This document shows positions 12,331 through 25,040 of a stretch of DNA of 64,000 nt, one piece after another. Location: positions 6,085,001 to 6,149,000 of the forward strand of contig NC_045127.1 of assembly GCF_007655135.1 (NCBI RefSeq), in the 5' to 3' direction. Within the stretch, counting starts at the first letter, position 1; the number at the start of each line of letters is the position of its first letter. The translations under genes and the position numbers were made by a program. The stretch comes from Punica granatum (Eukaryota > Streptophyta > Magnoliopsida > Myrtales > Lythraceae). Under the pieces are notes generated by a model. That model saw only the letters and a list, made by a program, of their open reading frames with translations. It was not told where the DNA came from and made no database searches.

Positions 12331-15300
12331 TCACCTTCTTGGGGGAGAGCTGCCGCTGCTGCTGCTGTTGCTAGAGCTTCTTCCCCTCAATGGCCTATTA
12401 AATATGTTTACATGCACATAATAATTAGGATAAACAATGGGATGGCTCGAGACGAAATAAAATTTAAAAGAGGACTCCTTCCGTTACACAGCTTAGAAGA
12501 AAGTCAAAATATGCTAGCACAGGGTTCAGGAGCAGAAGCGGTTTGGTCAGTGACTAGAAGATCAGTCTGAGGTCTGAGAGACCTATCAAGTTCAACTGCT
12601 CATGCCCTCATTTTTTCTGGAGAGCCTGATGAAATGGTTCCAGTCCCACAGTTGATGAAATATAAAACTAAACAAACCAGAAATCTAAGGGCAAGTCACC
12701 TTCTTGGGCTACGACTCCTTGATATTCTCCGAGGTGCCTGCAAGATTAAACTATTTAATCAGCCAAACAGATAGCTAAGGAAGTGGCTCCAGTTAAGTTT
12801 CATGCACTAATTGCAGACACAGACCTTGCGTGGACTTGGTGAATCGGAGAATGATGAAGACCTCCCACGCCTTGCAGGCAGTGCCCTACCACTGCTTCAT
12901 AACATTCATCATATCACAACAATTGATCAAACTCCAATATAAAAGTATTGTGACAATAAACTCATGGAAAGCACATGCTGGAAATAGTAAAATGTTAATT
13001 GATCATTTGTGAACCCACTATGATGTCATATGATCAGTCATGAACCGCTGATCTAAAAGTACTGATAATTTCCACCCAACAGATTACCACCTGCAAGACC
13101 CTCTTAGAATTCAAAAGTCAATGATTTCCTCGTAAGTTTAGAAACTGGATAGTGTTAAGACACCCACATGTTGGCTGACCTATATCATGTTTTCAAAATT
13201 TTGCTAGCATTTCGAGGCTATCTGAAGTTACTGCACAGGAGAATTTGCAGGTGCAAAAACGTTTTACGAGGAACGAAGACAATTCTCATCAATATAAGAT
13301 TTCCAAGCCATTTACCAGCCTATAATACTAATAAACCACATAAGAAGGGCCAAAATTGCCTCAAAGATCACTCTGGAGGTAAACAGAAGTCAGAGAGACT
13401 CGTCGAAGACATAGCATTATATGATCTAGACGTAATATGCATCAACTCACGATAGCTTGTTTATTTCAATTTTTACTGTGCAAGAATTTCCTGTTCGAAA
13501 AGATGATTGTCCAGGAAATTCAAGCAGAAATTGTTCACACTTCATTAGGTACCCCGTTGTATACTACAAATCCATCTAAAAGAAAATCAACTTTGAAGAA
13601 ACAGAACTATGACCAAATGAATATTACATCCTCGATGTTTCTTAATGAAAAAATATTACCTCCGTGGAGAAGTTGACCTTGAACGTGATCGAACAGGTCT
13701 TCGAACAGGAGATCGGCTACGTCTACGGCTAATTGGAGACCTCCTAGGTGGACTGCGAATACGTCTAGGTGGCGTACTGCATAAAGTAATTATAAGATCA
13801 TTTTCTTTTGGTAAGTACTCGTGCATAAACAGTACAGGTTTATGCTGCATGAAGGAATTATCAAGAACATATAAGATCCTTTTTTTTTTTTTAAAGGCAC
13901 ACGTGCAACTACAGATTTTATAAGGCATAACATTATCAAGCTCCATAAGCTAAGAAGTGTGAAAAGCTGCACATGTAAGATTAAGATTTTAGAAATGAAT
14001 GAGGAGTGCCTTTGCAAGTTTTTTCGGAATCTTAAAGAACACAAAAAGGTAAAGATATATGCAGTTAAATTAAGAATCCATGAGATGTGCCCTTAAAACC
14101 TTTTCCTAGATATAGAAGAAAGCAAATTAGTTGACTGTTGATTTCTGCCCATGAACCTTGGAAGAAGTCATGTATGACCGAAGAAATAGTATAGGGGTTG
14201 GGTAGTAATTGCAGAGAACCATGGGATTGTGTCGGACTAGTCAGGGGAGTTTTTTCTAACATTAAGAAAAAATGTCAAAAGCAATAAAAGTACGTTGTCC
14301 CTTTATCCAACATCTATCTCTTCTTCTAACCGATTCTCTTCTTCTCTGCCCTCTTCTAGCTAATTCTCTCCTCTTCCTCAATTCTCCCTCCGATATCAAT
14401 ACACCACGAGACTTAAAAATCCTCTTGCGGCAATGACAGAGCATCTATTTATGATAAATAAGCTAAGCTTGGCTCATATTATAGGAGCTATCAAAATGGA
14501 TCAGTTCCGGCAGCAGAATATAAGAAGTAACTCTTACACCTAACTCGACCTAATTCAGCAATCGCAAGAACAGCTTCCATGAATTGTAACATATATTAGA
14601 AAGTTTGTACACATGCACCATCTTAAACATCCATCTAATCTGAGAACATGCAAATTTGAAGGAAAAATTTACTCACCGGCGTCTTGGAGGAAGGGGAGAG
14701 CGCCTACGCACAGGACTTCCACGGATTCTTCGAGGAGAGGCCCTAAAACAATAGGATTATTATAAAATCTTAAAAATTAGGACTTAATAGAAGACCTAAA
14801 AGACCAGAGAACAATGAGAAACCAACCTTATAGGGGATCTTAGCCGCCTTGGAGGAGGTGAAGGAGAACGACCTCTGCCAGGAGATGCAGCCCGCCTCCT
14901 TGGAGGAGTATCACCTCTACGATAAGGAGATTCTACGCGTCTGCGAATTGGAGAATCAGCCCTTCGCCGTGGGGAAGAATCCAGCGGTCTTCTAGGTGAT
15001 CCACCTCGCCGAGGTACAGGTGATCTTCTTCTCGGTGGTGGGGAAAGAGGTTTCCGACGGGGTGAAGCTACATACCAAAATTACATGAAACATCAGCAAC
15101 TAGTAAAAAAATTTACTCAATGTTCTAAAGAGAAATCTAGTTGCACCCCACTAACCTTCTCTCTGCTGTTTAGCTCCATCTTTCTCAGCACTGCCATCAG
15201 CCTTATGTGCATCTCTCTTGGGTGGTGCTGCAATAGGTTTTGGTGGCGGTGAAACCTTCTGTCTTGGAGGTAATGTGAAGTTTGCTCGAACAACATTTCC

Positions 15301-16698
15301 ATCAATCTGGGCCTGCGTCAAGGCAAAAATCAGCATCACTTGCAGGAAACTTATCTTCAAAAGGCAGATGTTTAGACTCCCAGAACAAGTAAAACTTACA
15401 CCATCCATGTACAACTGGGCCTTCTCAGCATCAGCTCGTGTCTTGAATTCAACATAACCATAACCCTTCGGAAGGTTCACCTGGATATAGCAAACAAGTC
15501 CCGCGTTATCACTAAGAGAGAGCAGGTAAAATCCATAATTTATGTAACCAAAAAGCATCAACTAACACTCCGGTCCATTGCAAGCTCCACATGCACAACT
15601 TCACCAAAGTTGCCTGAAAAAGAAGGAAAAGTTTTGCAATAAAGTCATAATGGGAATAATAACATGAGACCAACAATATTAAGAGAGATTTTATGTTCTT
15701 TGCAGTTAAAAGAAACGCGGCAACCGCAATAGGAAGTACTTGACATAAATAATATGCAGCCTATAGATTGAAAGGTTTCAAAACCCAATCCTTACCTTAT
15801 CCCCCCTAATTCAAAATTACTTTCATTTTTTTTTTTTGCTATTAAACAATGGGTAACCAGTGCCATTCCAGCAAAGCATTGCTACCTCCAATCACATACA
15901 CATATACGGTGCAAAGAATTGTTGGTTTCGGAAGATAATTATTCCATATTCTGCTGATGATATAGCAATATCTCGTAGGCAAATAACCAGCTTAAACACT
16001 AGAATTAATAATTTACAGTTGAAAAGAACAAAAAAATGCCTGGCAAATAGGTAAACAGAAACATCAAATTCCAGATAATACACAGAATTCGACATACCAA
16101 ATATCTCTTTGAGGTGGCCTTCGTTGACATTGCGGCTGAGCGAGTCGATGTGCAGGACAAGGGATTCACGAGATGGAGAAGCTTTCCTGGAATGGCAAGA
16201 TTCTCATACTCGTATCGTGGAGAGAATGAAATAGGTAAATCTGAATAATAGAAATTGATCAGCGGCGACCATTACCTCGGGGGTGGAGAAGTCCTTTTAG
16301 GGGGCGGTGGAGAGCGACCTCGTTTAACAGCTTCCGGGGAACTGCTTGAGAAGACATGGAGTTGTGCATAACACAAGGAAATGCTTCCGATAGTTCAGTA
16401 CGCTTCCATTTCTTGAAATTTTCTCAAATCAAAGCTTAAAACCTAATCGAATGCGGAGAACGAGGAAGAAATCGAGTTCAATTGCCTTCCAGTGGAAGTC
16501 AGGAGCAACGTACCTCTTGCGCCGGCGAGGGGGGCTAGGGCTCCGGGAGCTGACGCTGCGCGAAGGGGAGGAGGAGGAGGAAGAGAAAGATCTCGAGCGG
16601 GAACGGGAGCTGGAGCGGGAGGAGGAGCCGGAGTAGGAGCGGGAGCGAGAGGAGGAGCCGGACGGCGGAGAACGGCGGCCGCGGCTGGGTTTCGCCAT
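12331..16698 (-). CDS. SR45: SR45-type serine/arginine-rich splicing factor (RNPS1 homologue)
   Basis: Twelve exons: 16698-16514, 16341-16276, 16186-16098, 15613-15567, 15480-15400, 15312-15156, 15067-14827, 14742-14677, 13776-13660, 12885-12825, 12737-12700 and 12394-12331, giving 403 residues (Arabidopsis SR45 is about 414). An N-terminal RS domain (about 1-90) precedes a single RRM at about 93-172 with RNP2 LHIDSL (95-100) and RNP1 KGYGYVEF (134-141). A long C-terminal RS domain follows with repeated SPRR, PPRR and SPIR blocks. This RS-RRM-RS order, with MDGAQIDG and LPPRQKVSPPPKP, is diagnostic of SR45, a nuclear splicing regulator and exon-junction-associated protein. Two points suggest isoforms: a tandem CAAGCAG acceptor at exon 2, and a TGA lying inside the exon 11 donor. 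The start is the first ATG in the RS frame. Confidence 0.96.
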
Positions 16699-16736
16699 GG
16701 GTAGTGGAGGAGGCAGCAGCAAATGGCGCGCAACCG

Positions 16737-16927
16737 AAACCCTAGATAAACCTCTCCCGGCCGAACGGAATCAGTGTCGAAAGGCGTAGAGAGGGAAACA
16801 GCCGACACTGTGCGGGGAGTAGAATTTTCTCACTCACCGCCAAAATAAAGAATAAAGAAAAATATATTTTAAAAAACGAGGGCCGAGACCAAATGGGCTT
16901 ATTGACCCTTATTTATTTGTCGGCCCA
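16737..16927 (-). promoter_or_regulatory. SR45 upstream region with telo-box and site II-like motifs
   Basis: Just upstream of the SR45 start codon are AAACCCTAG (16737-16745, + strand), a telo-box variant, and TGGGCT/GGCCCA motifs near 16893 and 16922, the site II type. Such combinations are common in promoters of plant genes for translation and RNA processing. Motif presence is seen; activity is inferred. Confidence 0.45.
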
Positions 16928-17747
16928 TGGAGAGATTATTACATGCTCTGTGCAATAAAATTGGTCTTTTTGATCGACGCCCTCATGGCACTTGTGTCAA
17001 TGGAGAAATTACGTTTATTCATTTCGCTTGACAAGAATAAGTTTTTCTTTTTTAATAATTTTGCAGAAATGACCGCAATAAGCACGATGACGTGCATTGA
17101 ACTATTGAAATAAATCACTCCCTGTAATGCGCAATACCGAGTTCGAAACACATTCTAGTGTGACTCATGAATGGTCCTCTTTGTTAATCGATGGTCAAGG
17201 GAGGTGGATAAAAAACAGAGGGAGAATGTCATTGCCAATGGCTCCTCACCGAAACTATTGCATTTACCGATGACCATCGGAGTTTGGTACAGCGGTAAAC
17301 CGAAATAGGTGAAAACCTAGGACCGAGCTCAAGATGGCCCGCAACGAATTACCTAAGCCAACTTTGATCTGGTCTTTTTTATTTTTATTTTCTGTAGATA
17401 TATATCATGTTTGAAAACTAAGGAAAAAGATCATTTGTCTTCAAGGCATGTAAGGTAAAGAAGAAATTTGATGCTCATTTACTCATACAATAAGGCACAG
17501 TTTCTCAAATGTCTCAACAAATTATCCTGTTAATAATTCCATAAATAATTAAAGAAAAGCAAATATATATATTTGCCTCAGAAAACAAGATTCTATGTAA
17601 AAGAATGCTTGATCAAAATTGAGCAAAAGATCCACTCCTATATCTTTCTTTTGGGCTTGCAAAAATCTCCAGTATCATTGTTGCGACCGTATCCCTTGTA
17701 TAGTCGAAAATCTTTTCTTGGGTTCCAGCCCTCTGGAGTTTACAGCT

Positions 17748-20700
17748 TCATACATTGAACCGGAACAGCATTACATCTCCCTCTTGAACGATGTAATCTT
17801 TACCCTCAGATCGAAGCTGTGAAATTTTTTATCAACCTCAGATCAGTTCATCTTTGCCTCGAGGAAATCCAATTAGCAAATTGAAGATTTTAGGTAACAT
17901 TTAAGAGGAATCTTTTTTTGTTTCCCCAGACTGCATAAAGTTCCATTAGAACCACACTTCCGTATGTGCAAAAACCAAGCTATATTGCATACAGGCTGTC
18001 GCCAACTCAAAAAATAGTGGATACTTGGAGGAGAAATTTTGTATATACTCCCCGGAAATTCTGTGCATTGAAAGAAAGTCCAAGGCCTAAGCAAGCAACT
18101 TACAAGTCCTTTCTCCCTTGCAGCAGCAAATGATCCAGCAGCAACAAAATCATCATAAGCCACCTATAGGAATATTCATGCACTTATCACTCATGCAATA
18201 TATATGGTAAGGTAATGCACGCGCATATATTCGATCGGTGAGTCCTAGTTAATGGGGAGTGGCCACAACTTCACAGAATCATACATCTTAAAGAAACCAA
18301 GAGAAAAGCTGGGGAAAGAAACATTTCACTGCTTACCGTCTCAGCCCGAATAAAACCTTTCTCGAAGTCCGAGTGTATAACTCCAGCAGCTTGAGGGGCA
18401 GTCATTCCTAAAATTGTCAAAGGACATGCAAAATAATAAATACATAGAATAATCTGACTGGAAGTTAGAGGCCGCTGCGAATTGTTTTCAGAAGAATAAT
18501 CTACACAAATTTTCGGAATTGGTTTGATTTTTCTTTTTCAGTGATTTCTGAAACACCATTTGTCCAGTAGTGTACTAATTCAGACACCAATGCCGCTAAG
18601 CAGGGACAGAAACTAGCAATTGGAGTATTTAACAAATAGATGCTGATTGGCCTGGAGATTCCAGGAACATTCATGGAGGAGGTGGTGAGTTGTGGTTAAC
18701 AAGTCTTTTGAAACATTAAAAAAGAATTGTTTCCAAAAGTTGTATTGAAAAAAAAGTTATTAGAAATATATATATTTTTTAAATTAGTTTTCAAAAGATT
18801 TTTCTGAATATATCAACCAATCTGTCCATAAAACCATTTTCAAATAAACCCATCAATTTTTCTCTACATAGCACAGTGGCAGGGACAGGTAACTGACCTA
18901 CCAATATAGTCCATGCTTTTGTTTCCTGCATTTTACACCGGTGAGCTGTCAGAATGTTAAAATTGGTAAAAGATTATATATATATATATGTATACCAGGA
19001 ATTGGGAACCTCTCGAGAGTCATTATCATAATCACCTTCTCGCCAGAAGTGAAGTAAGTGCGCAGCCCTAAAAGGCCGTATGTTGCTCTTATCAGATTTT
19101 CAAGGCCACCATCATTTACACCTAGAGATTTTAGATACTCTTCTCTTTCTTCAGATGGAAGTTCAGTAAGTTCCGCTTCAACCTGTAATCATTTTCTTCT
19201 TCGGATGTAATCTCAACGAACTGACAGTATTAAACAGCACAAGAGTTGACATACCTGCGCCGAGATTGTTACTAGTCCCGACTTCAACTCTGAGGCAAGA
19301 TTCTTGACCTCTTTCACATGACGATTATTCTCAGGTTCAGCCAGATCAGACTCTGCAACATTTGCCACATATATAACCGGTTTCATCGTAAGCAAGCACA
19401 GATGCTTTATGACATCCTTCTCAAAATCTGTCAATGTTACTGATCTTGCAGGTTTCCCATCCATGAGTGCCTGCTCAATTCTTTCTAAAGCAGATTTTTC
19501 TGCATCCTCCTAATAGACAAAAAATTTATGTAAACAAAAGGCCTGTAAGTAGGTGAATTGTGATTACAAAATGATTTAGAAAAGCAGATGAATGGCTAAG
19601 GTAGCTTGATATTATTGATTTACCTTGAGTTTTGACTGCGAATCCTTACCCTTGCTCTTTTTTAGCTTCTCCATTCTCTTCTGAATCTGCATTTCTTGTA
19701 GAGAAGGTCATTTAGTTTTATCAGTGCAACTTATTTAGTTAAGTAGTGTGTAAGTATCAACAAGTAACTATAGATGCATGTAAATACTACTAGAAATCCC
19801 TCACATCATAATAATTAATTAACTACTTGCGACTCAAAGACCGTAGAGATTGGTATGTTGAAGTCATGACTCAAAGATCACGGAAGCTCAATATGTTAAA
19901 ATAATCATGCCCATAACTCAAAGACTATTGAGGCTAACATATATAAGTAATCATCCCATGGCTCAAAGATCATGAAAGCAAATACGGCATGTGGGCTAAT
20001 TACTGGATTGGTGACGAGTTTAAGCCCATTTATGGGATGTAATAGAGACTACTGACTTAGTGGGCTCAAAATGGGGCTCATCAGGGCCTGCTTGACTTTC
20101 TTAGGGGGCTCGAAGTACAAACCCAATTACCTTTATATGAGCACATTAATGTCATAAATTTGTCGTCTAAAAAGGACTAGAAGTCTTGGAGGAGAGAGCT
20201 CAAAACATTTTTCTGATTCAGTACTTTGAGCCACTAAGATTGCCCATTCTTCCTCTCTAAGTGCTCTCTATTTCATCCTTATTCTTGGCGTTATTGGTAT
20301 TCTTGGCATTATTGGTTTGCAACACTGTCCTCTCCCAATCCTCAAGAATTCAGTACTTTATCCTTCTACAGTGACATCTTGCTAAAGTTGAAAGAATGAG
20401 AAACTTTCAAGGCAATTAAGCATTCAATCAGCATGCACATGACAGGTCTTGGTACTTGAAGGACATAGTTGGATGGTCCACTTATGCACATGCAAAGTGC
20501 TGACCAATACCGTGTAATGTTTGAGCATAAATGAAGACAAAATCATGCCCACAACATTTCAAGTACACTCTCGATTTTCATTTTTTTTTTTTAAAAAACA
20601 ACTAGAAGAGTGAAAACCCAGTAAGAGAACTACAATATCAAACTTTAAGACTAAAAGTCGAATAAAAATTGAAGACGGAAAAACCACTTCAAAAAATTGG

Positions 20701-22449
20701 GCATACCTGGTCCAGATCTGAGAAAATAAGCTCCAAGTTTATCACATCAATGTCGGATTTTGGATCAACTTTCCCGTTCACGTGAACAATGTCATTATCT
20801 TCAAAACACCGTACTACCTGAAATAGCATGAGAATTTTTTTATATTATAACACTGGAAAATGGAAAAATAATTTATAGGACTCACATTGATTTCCAAATC
20901 CAAAAGCCAGTCGAGTGAAAATTTCACCTAAAATCACATATACACTATATTGTCCCGATACAGATCCAAAATTTACAAGGATGAATGTTAAAATTGCATA
21001 CGAGAAGAAGTGGAGTGCTTACTACAAATACTCCTAAAGGAGCTGTTGCAGTATTTATAGGGATAAATATTTTAACTATAAAAGAAAGTGTGCAGGAAGA
21101 AACAGACCTGAAGTATGGAGTCCACCTCCCTGATATGTGACAAAAACTTATTACCCAACCCCTGCAAAAGTGAAATGCAGAGAAAAATGTATATTACAGC
21201 ACTTGGAATAAGAAACTATGATAAAAGGGGGGAATGAAAAACCCTAGTCGTCAATTATAATTAACGAAGCCTCACACCAAGAACATACTAGAAATTTATT
21301 TAAAGGCACAATTTAAGAAATCTTACTTCCCCGTGACTGGCACCTTTGACAAGGCCGGCAATGTCCACAAATTCTATGTTGGCAGGAACAGCTCGCTGAG
21401 ACTTACTGAGTTCAGAGAGGACATGGAGACGCTGATCGGGTACTGCAACAATTCCTACATTCGGCTCTATTGTGCAGAAGGGAAAATTGGCAGCTTGAGC
21501 CTTTCCATTCTCAACCTGAGGGACAAAACCACATATCAACAACATCACTATTAATATGCAGCTATGACGTGCAGAGACTCTGACGTGGAACCAGAGTAAG
21601 GGGATACTTGTCTACTGGCAGAAGCATTTGGCTCAACAGGGACGAGAAGGGAAAGCAGCAATACTGAAGTTCCGATGTGCCAGTTAAACGCAAGAACTTC
21701 ATGACATGTTGTAACTTAATAACAGAGTACCGAAGATCACTGATGAGGCGAAAAGCAACAAAAGCAGCATACACCTAAATATGAATAATTCACGGCCAGC
21801 CAGTTGCTGAAGCAAATATTATTCCGTTGTATTACCATCGACTCGTGATTGACAAGTGCCTCTCATTCCCCGTGATTCTCCATCATCAACTTATTATGCA
21901 GTTCATTAGAGTCTTTATGAAATATGGTATTGATTCTATAATGGAGATTTCAGCTTCCCGATTGGTGTTATACCGCGACACTGGTGAAGCATAAAGATTC
22001 CCAATCAAAACCGTGCAAGCATTAACTCCGAAGAAGCCTAAGTCAATCTAAATCTTTCCAAACCAATGGTTGCTTGCAAGTATAGTCAGTCAATAACCTG
22101 TAAGAACCAACATTGACCAGAGCTGGACTGACATAACAGCAGCGGTGAAAATCAAGCTGTGAAACGAACTGGATAAGACCAAGACACTATGAGTCAGAAA
22201 TCGGGAAGGTATGTTGCCACGACGACTTACGACGGCATTGAAGAGGGTGGACTTTCCGACGTTCGGGAGGCCAACGATGCCGGCTTTCAAGCTCATGCTG
22301 ATTTTGGAGGAAGCGGAGAATCTCCGGTTGAGTCTGAACATGGGCAGCAAGCGGAGGCTGCTAGTGGACGAGGGAGTGCTGAAGAGGCATGGCTTCACCG
22401 GGAATGCTGCCAGAGCGGGGACGAGGTGGTTGTACGCGGCCCTCGCCAT
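17748..22449 (-). CDS. YchF/OLA-family P-loop ATPase, organelle-targeted type
   Basis: Eleven exons: 22449-22231, 21515-21327, 21161-21108, 20817-20707, 19686-19624, 19509-19255, 19182-19036, 18925-18898, 18407-18337, 18163-18104 and 17816-17748, giving 421 residues. The first ~50 residues are rich in S, R and L, like a chloroplast or mitochondrial transit peptide. Then come the P-loop GLPNVGKS (60-67), the switch/G3 motif DIAGLVKG (124-131) and NVAE (262-265) where canonical GTPases have NKxD; YchF proteins bind ATP through this change. The C-terminus is a TGS domain ending [16 protein letters not shown]. The exon 8 donor is GTAG|GTCAGT, which yields [14 protein letters not shown] as in bacterial YchF. 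Closest kin by memory is Arabidopsis At1g56050, not cytosolic OLA1. The family associates with ribosomes and is linked to translation and stress responses; the exact compartment needs localisation data. Confidence 0.93.
19830..19990. repeat. Four degenerate ~43-bp tandem repeats inside YchF intron 4
   Basis: The phrase ACTCAAAGA (or GCTCAAAGA) recurs at about 19831, 19869, 19916 and 19961, each followed by a similar GARGCT- or GARAGC-like segment and, in most copies, AATCAT before the next unit. The repeats lie in a 1,020-bp intron (19687-20706) much longer than most of its neighbours in the gene. The following 350 bp (20000-20350) may belong to the same inserted element, possibly a degraded LTR, but its ends and target duplication were not found. 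Confidence 0.6.
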
Positions 22450-25040
22450 TTCTACAGCTTCGACCCGCGGCTGGGTGGGGGGGGAGGAGGGACGGAGGGG
22501 GGGAGAGGCAGAGGGAGAGAGAGAGAGAGAGAGAGGATTTATCTGTGAACTGAAAATAGAGGGAGGGGAGGCCCCTGGGTGGGGCTCGATGGTGGTGGTA
22601 GCGGTGGTCTCGGGTCACGGTCTCGGGTTTTCAAGCGTTCAAAACTAGTTTTCGGGTTGGCCCGAACATGGTCCAAATCATGACCCGATCTATATCCACG
22701 TTTGTTTGGAATTTGACGACAAAGAGAAAACATATGTTATGTTGTTGCAATTCCTATACCTCGTAAACAGAACAGAAGATGATGAAGATGGAGGGAGTGG
22801 ATGACCGGCCGGCGGTGAGCTAAGGGAAGTGGCACTTTAAAATCATTCATAGTAGGATCTTTAGAAAGAATTATATTTTTTCATGCTCATTATTCTGCTC
22901 GATTCCATTCATGTCTGCTACTGTGTGAAAACAAACGAGCAAAGCCAATAGGATTCTGCAAAGCCAATAGGATACTTGAACCGGTACTTGGCGTAGGAAC
23001 CCTTCATAGATCAAACATCTAAATCTAATCAATCAACCATTCCTGAGCAGCCCAATCTCTAAATAGTCAAAATCAAAACAATCTAACTATTTGATCGTTT
23101 CAAACCAGCGATAATCTATCTAGACAATCAAATCAAGTTAAGCTATTTTGATCGGTTCAAACGAGCAACTATCTTCAGGGAGCTAAGACTTGTCACAAAT
23201 CAGCAGAAAAGGGCAAAACCACGAATGGTCGATTTTTCCAAGCAGATAGTAATATTAATTAGAATAGTGTTTAATCCTTTGAATGTGAAATTTGTGGATG
23301 CTATAGCAGGAATGGCGAGAAGGAGCAGATAAGAACCGCCATTGGAGAGGAGGAGCCAATCGGATAGAGAGTAGATGGAGGGGGTTGTCTTTGCCATGCC
23401 GCATCATTTATGGTCGTGTGGGTGTGCTGCAATGCCTCACAGGCACTGCAGGATGCTGGGAAGCCACCACACCATCTTTCATTCGGGTCTGCATTGCCTG
23501 AGAGAGATCGGGCGCCAACCGACGGGGTCGTTATCACCATCTTCGTTGCAAACAGGCCACACATCCTCTGCTCACTCGCGGAAATGACCCGACCCAACCC
23601 GACCTAAATAGGAGATGGCCCAATCCGAACCCTTACCCAAAATTTTCCGACCTGCACCCATGACCCATCATAAGTCATCAGGATTTGCTCAGATCCAGGT
23701 AGATTGGAATCATGCACCCCGAATCTGAGTTCTCTGAGCACCGTGTTGGGGGTAGGAGCCCCGATCTGTGCTTGATTTGGTTGGAAAGGGGCGGTGTGAG
23801 CGCCTTGCGGGTCGGTGTGGAAAGGGAGGAGAGGGCGGTGGCTCGATAGACCATCGGAAGGGAGGATGCAACTCACGCTAGCTGCGGGAGGACAAGATCG
23901 ATGGTGGCAGAGGCAATGATTTTGACTACACCAACTGTGGACCATCAATGATTTAGGCGGGGACGGTGGTGACACCGGATCTCCACCGATCCAAGAGACG
24001 AGAAAGGTAAAGGGAAGAGCCCCGCAGGGCGGAGGGGGGGTTGGGTTGGAGAATGGCAGTCGGAGGCAAGGCTGGCTGGATTTTCCTCGAGATACTTTGA
24101 TAGAGAGGGGGAGGGAGAGGTCGGATTTTTTGATTTATTGAAATATAAGATCACGTAAAAGCTTAAGTTCCACTCAACCTCGGCAAATCACGCCAACGAC
24201 AGGACTAGTCACATTGCTCTATTTACAGAGAATACACCAACCATCTAAAACGAGAACCTCTGCAACTGAGAAGGAACATTTTAAGGAATCCTACAACCAA
24301 GAAGGAATATTCTAAGGAAGGTGCAGCTGTTCACCGTGAAAAAAGCACCGATGGCATAAGGTTCATACCAGGCCGACGGAGAAAGTACAAGAACTTGACA
24401 ATGTACCAAACTACAAAACTGAAATCTGATTCAAGATTGTTCGAAGAACTCCAAGAGCACCAGGACCTGTATTTCCCCACTCACCAGAGACCAGTTGTAC
24501 AGCTGTCTCACTACAGGATTAAGAAAAGAGTAAAACATACTAACCATAAAACCAAACCCCACCAATTCCTCGGATTATAATAGTACAGGAATGGGAAGAG
24601 CTCTTCTGACCCGACCAGACCCTGTGTTACATTCTAACCCTAACCTAAAGGGCACTGCAGGGGGGGCCGCATCAAGTGAAGTTCCGAACCAGAGCAACAA
24701 AACACGCTCCCATGTCTAAACGCGACTTAACCCGAAACAGGAGAACAAGAAGGTAACTGCAGCAATGTGGCCAGATACACATACGAGACTTGCATACAAG
24801 CCGTGCTACACAGCTAAAGCATTTCATGATTCACGTAATGTAGAAATCCTAATTAAAAAACTAAAAAACCAACTCCAAACCTTACAATTCCTCGCATTGC
24901 CTCCAATACGTTCTCTCTCCCGGCTTTGTTCTATTGCGAACCACAAAAAAGTGGTAGCTCATCGAACAGTTACTTTATATGCCAGAACACGTCTTGTAGT
25001 AATTCCGAGACCCCCAACAGTCTTCTAAACCTCCCAACGA
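22450..25040. other. Intergenic: YchF 5' region and PAT1 3' region
   Basis: A GA run at about 22517-22534 sits ~70 bp before the YchF start and reads as CT on that gene's strand, so it is probably 5' UTR. Frames between 23300 and 24150 overlap on both strands, are S/P-rich without domain features, and were not called. The 24150-25040 part adjoins the PAT1 stop codon and is probably its 3' UTR or downstream flank. Confidence 0.5.

Noticed and set aside
16429..16808. Alternative Ala/Pro- and Glu/Arg-rich frames over the SR45 first exon
   Set aside because: Off-frame readings of the Ser/Arg codon run; the RS frame leads into the RRM.
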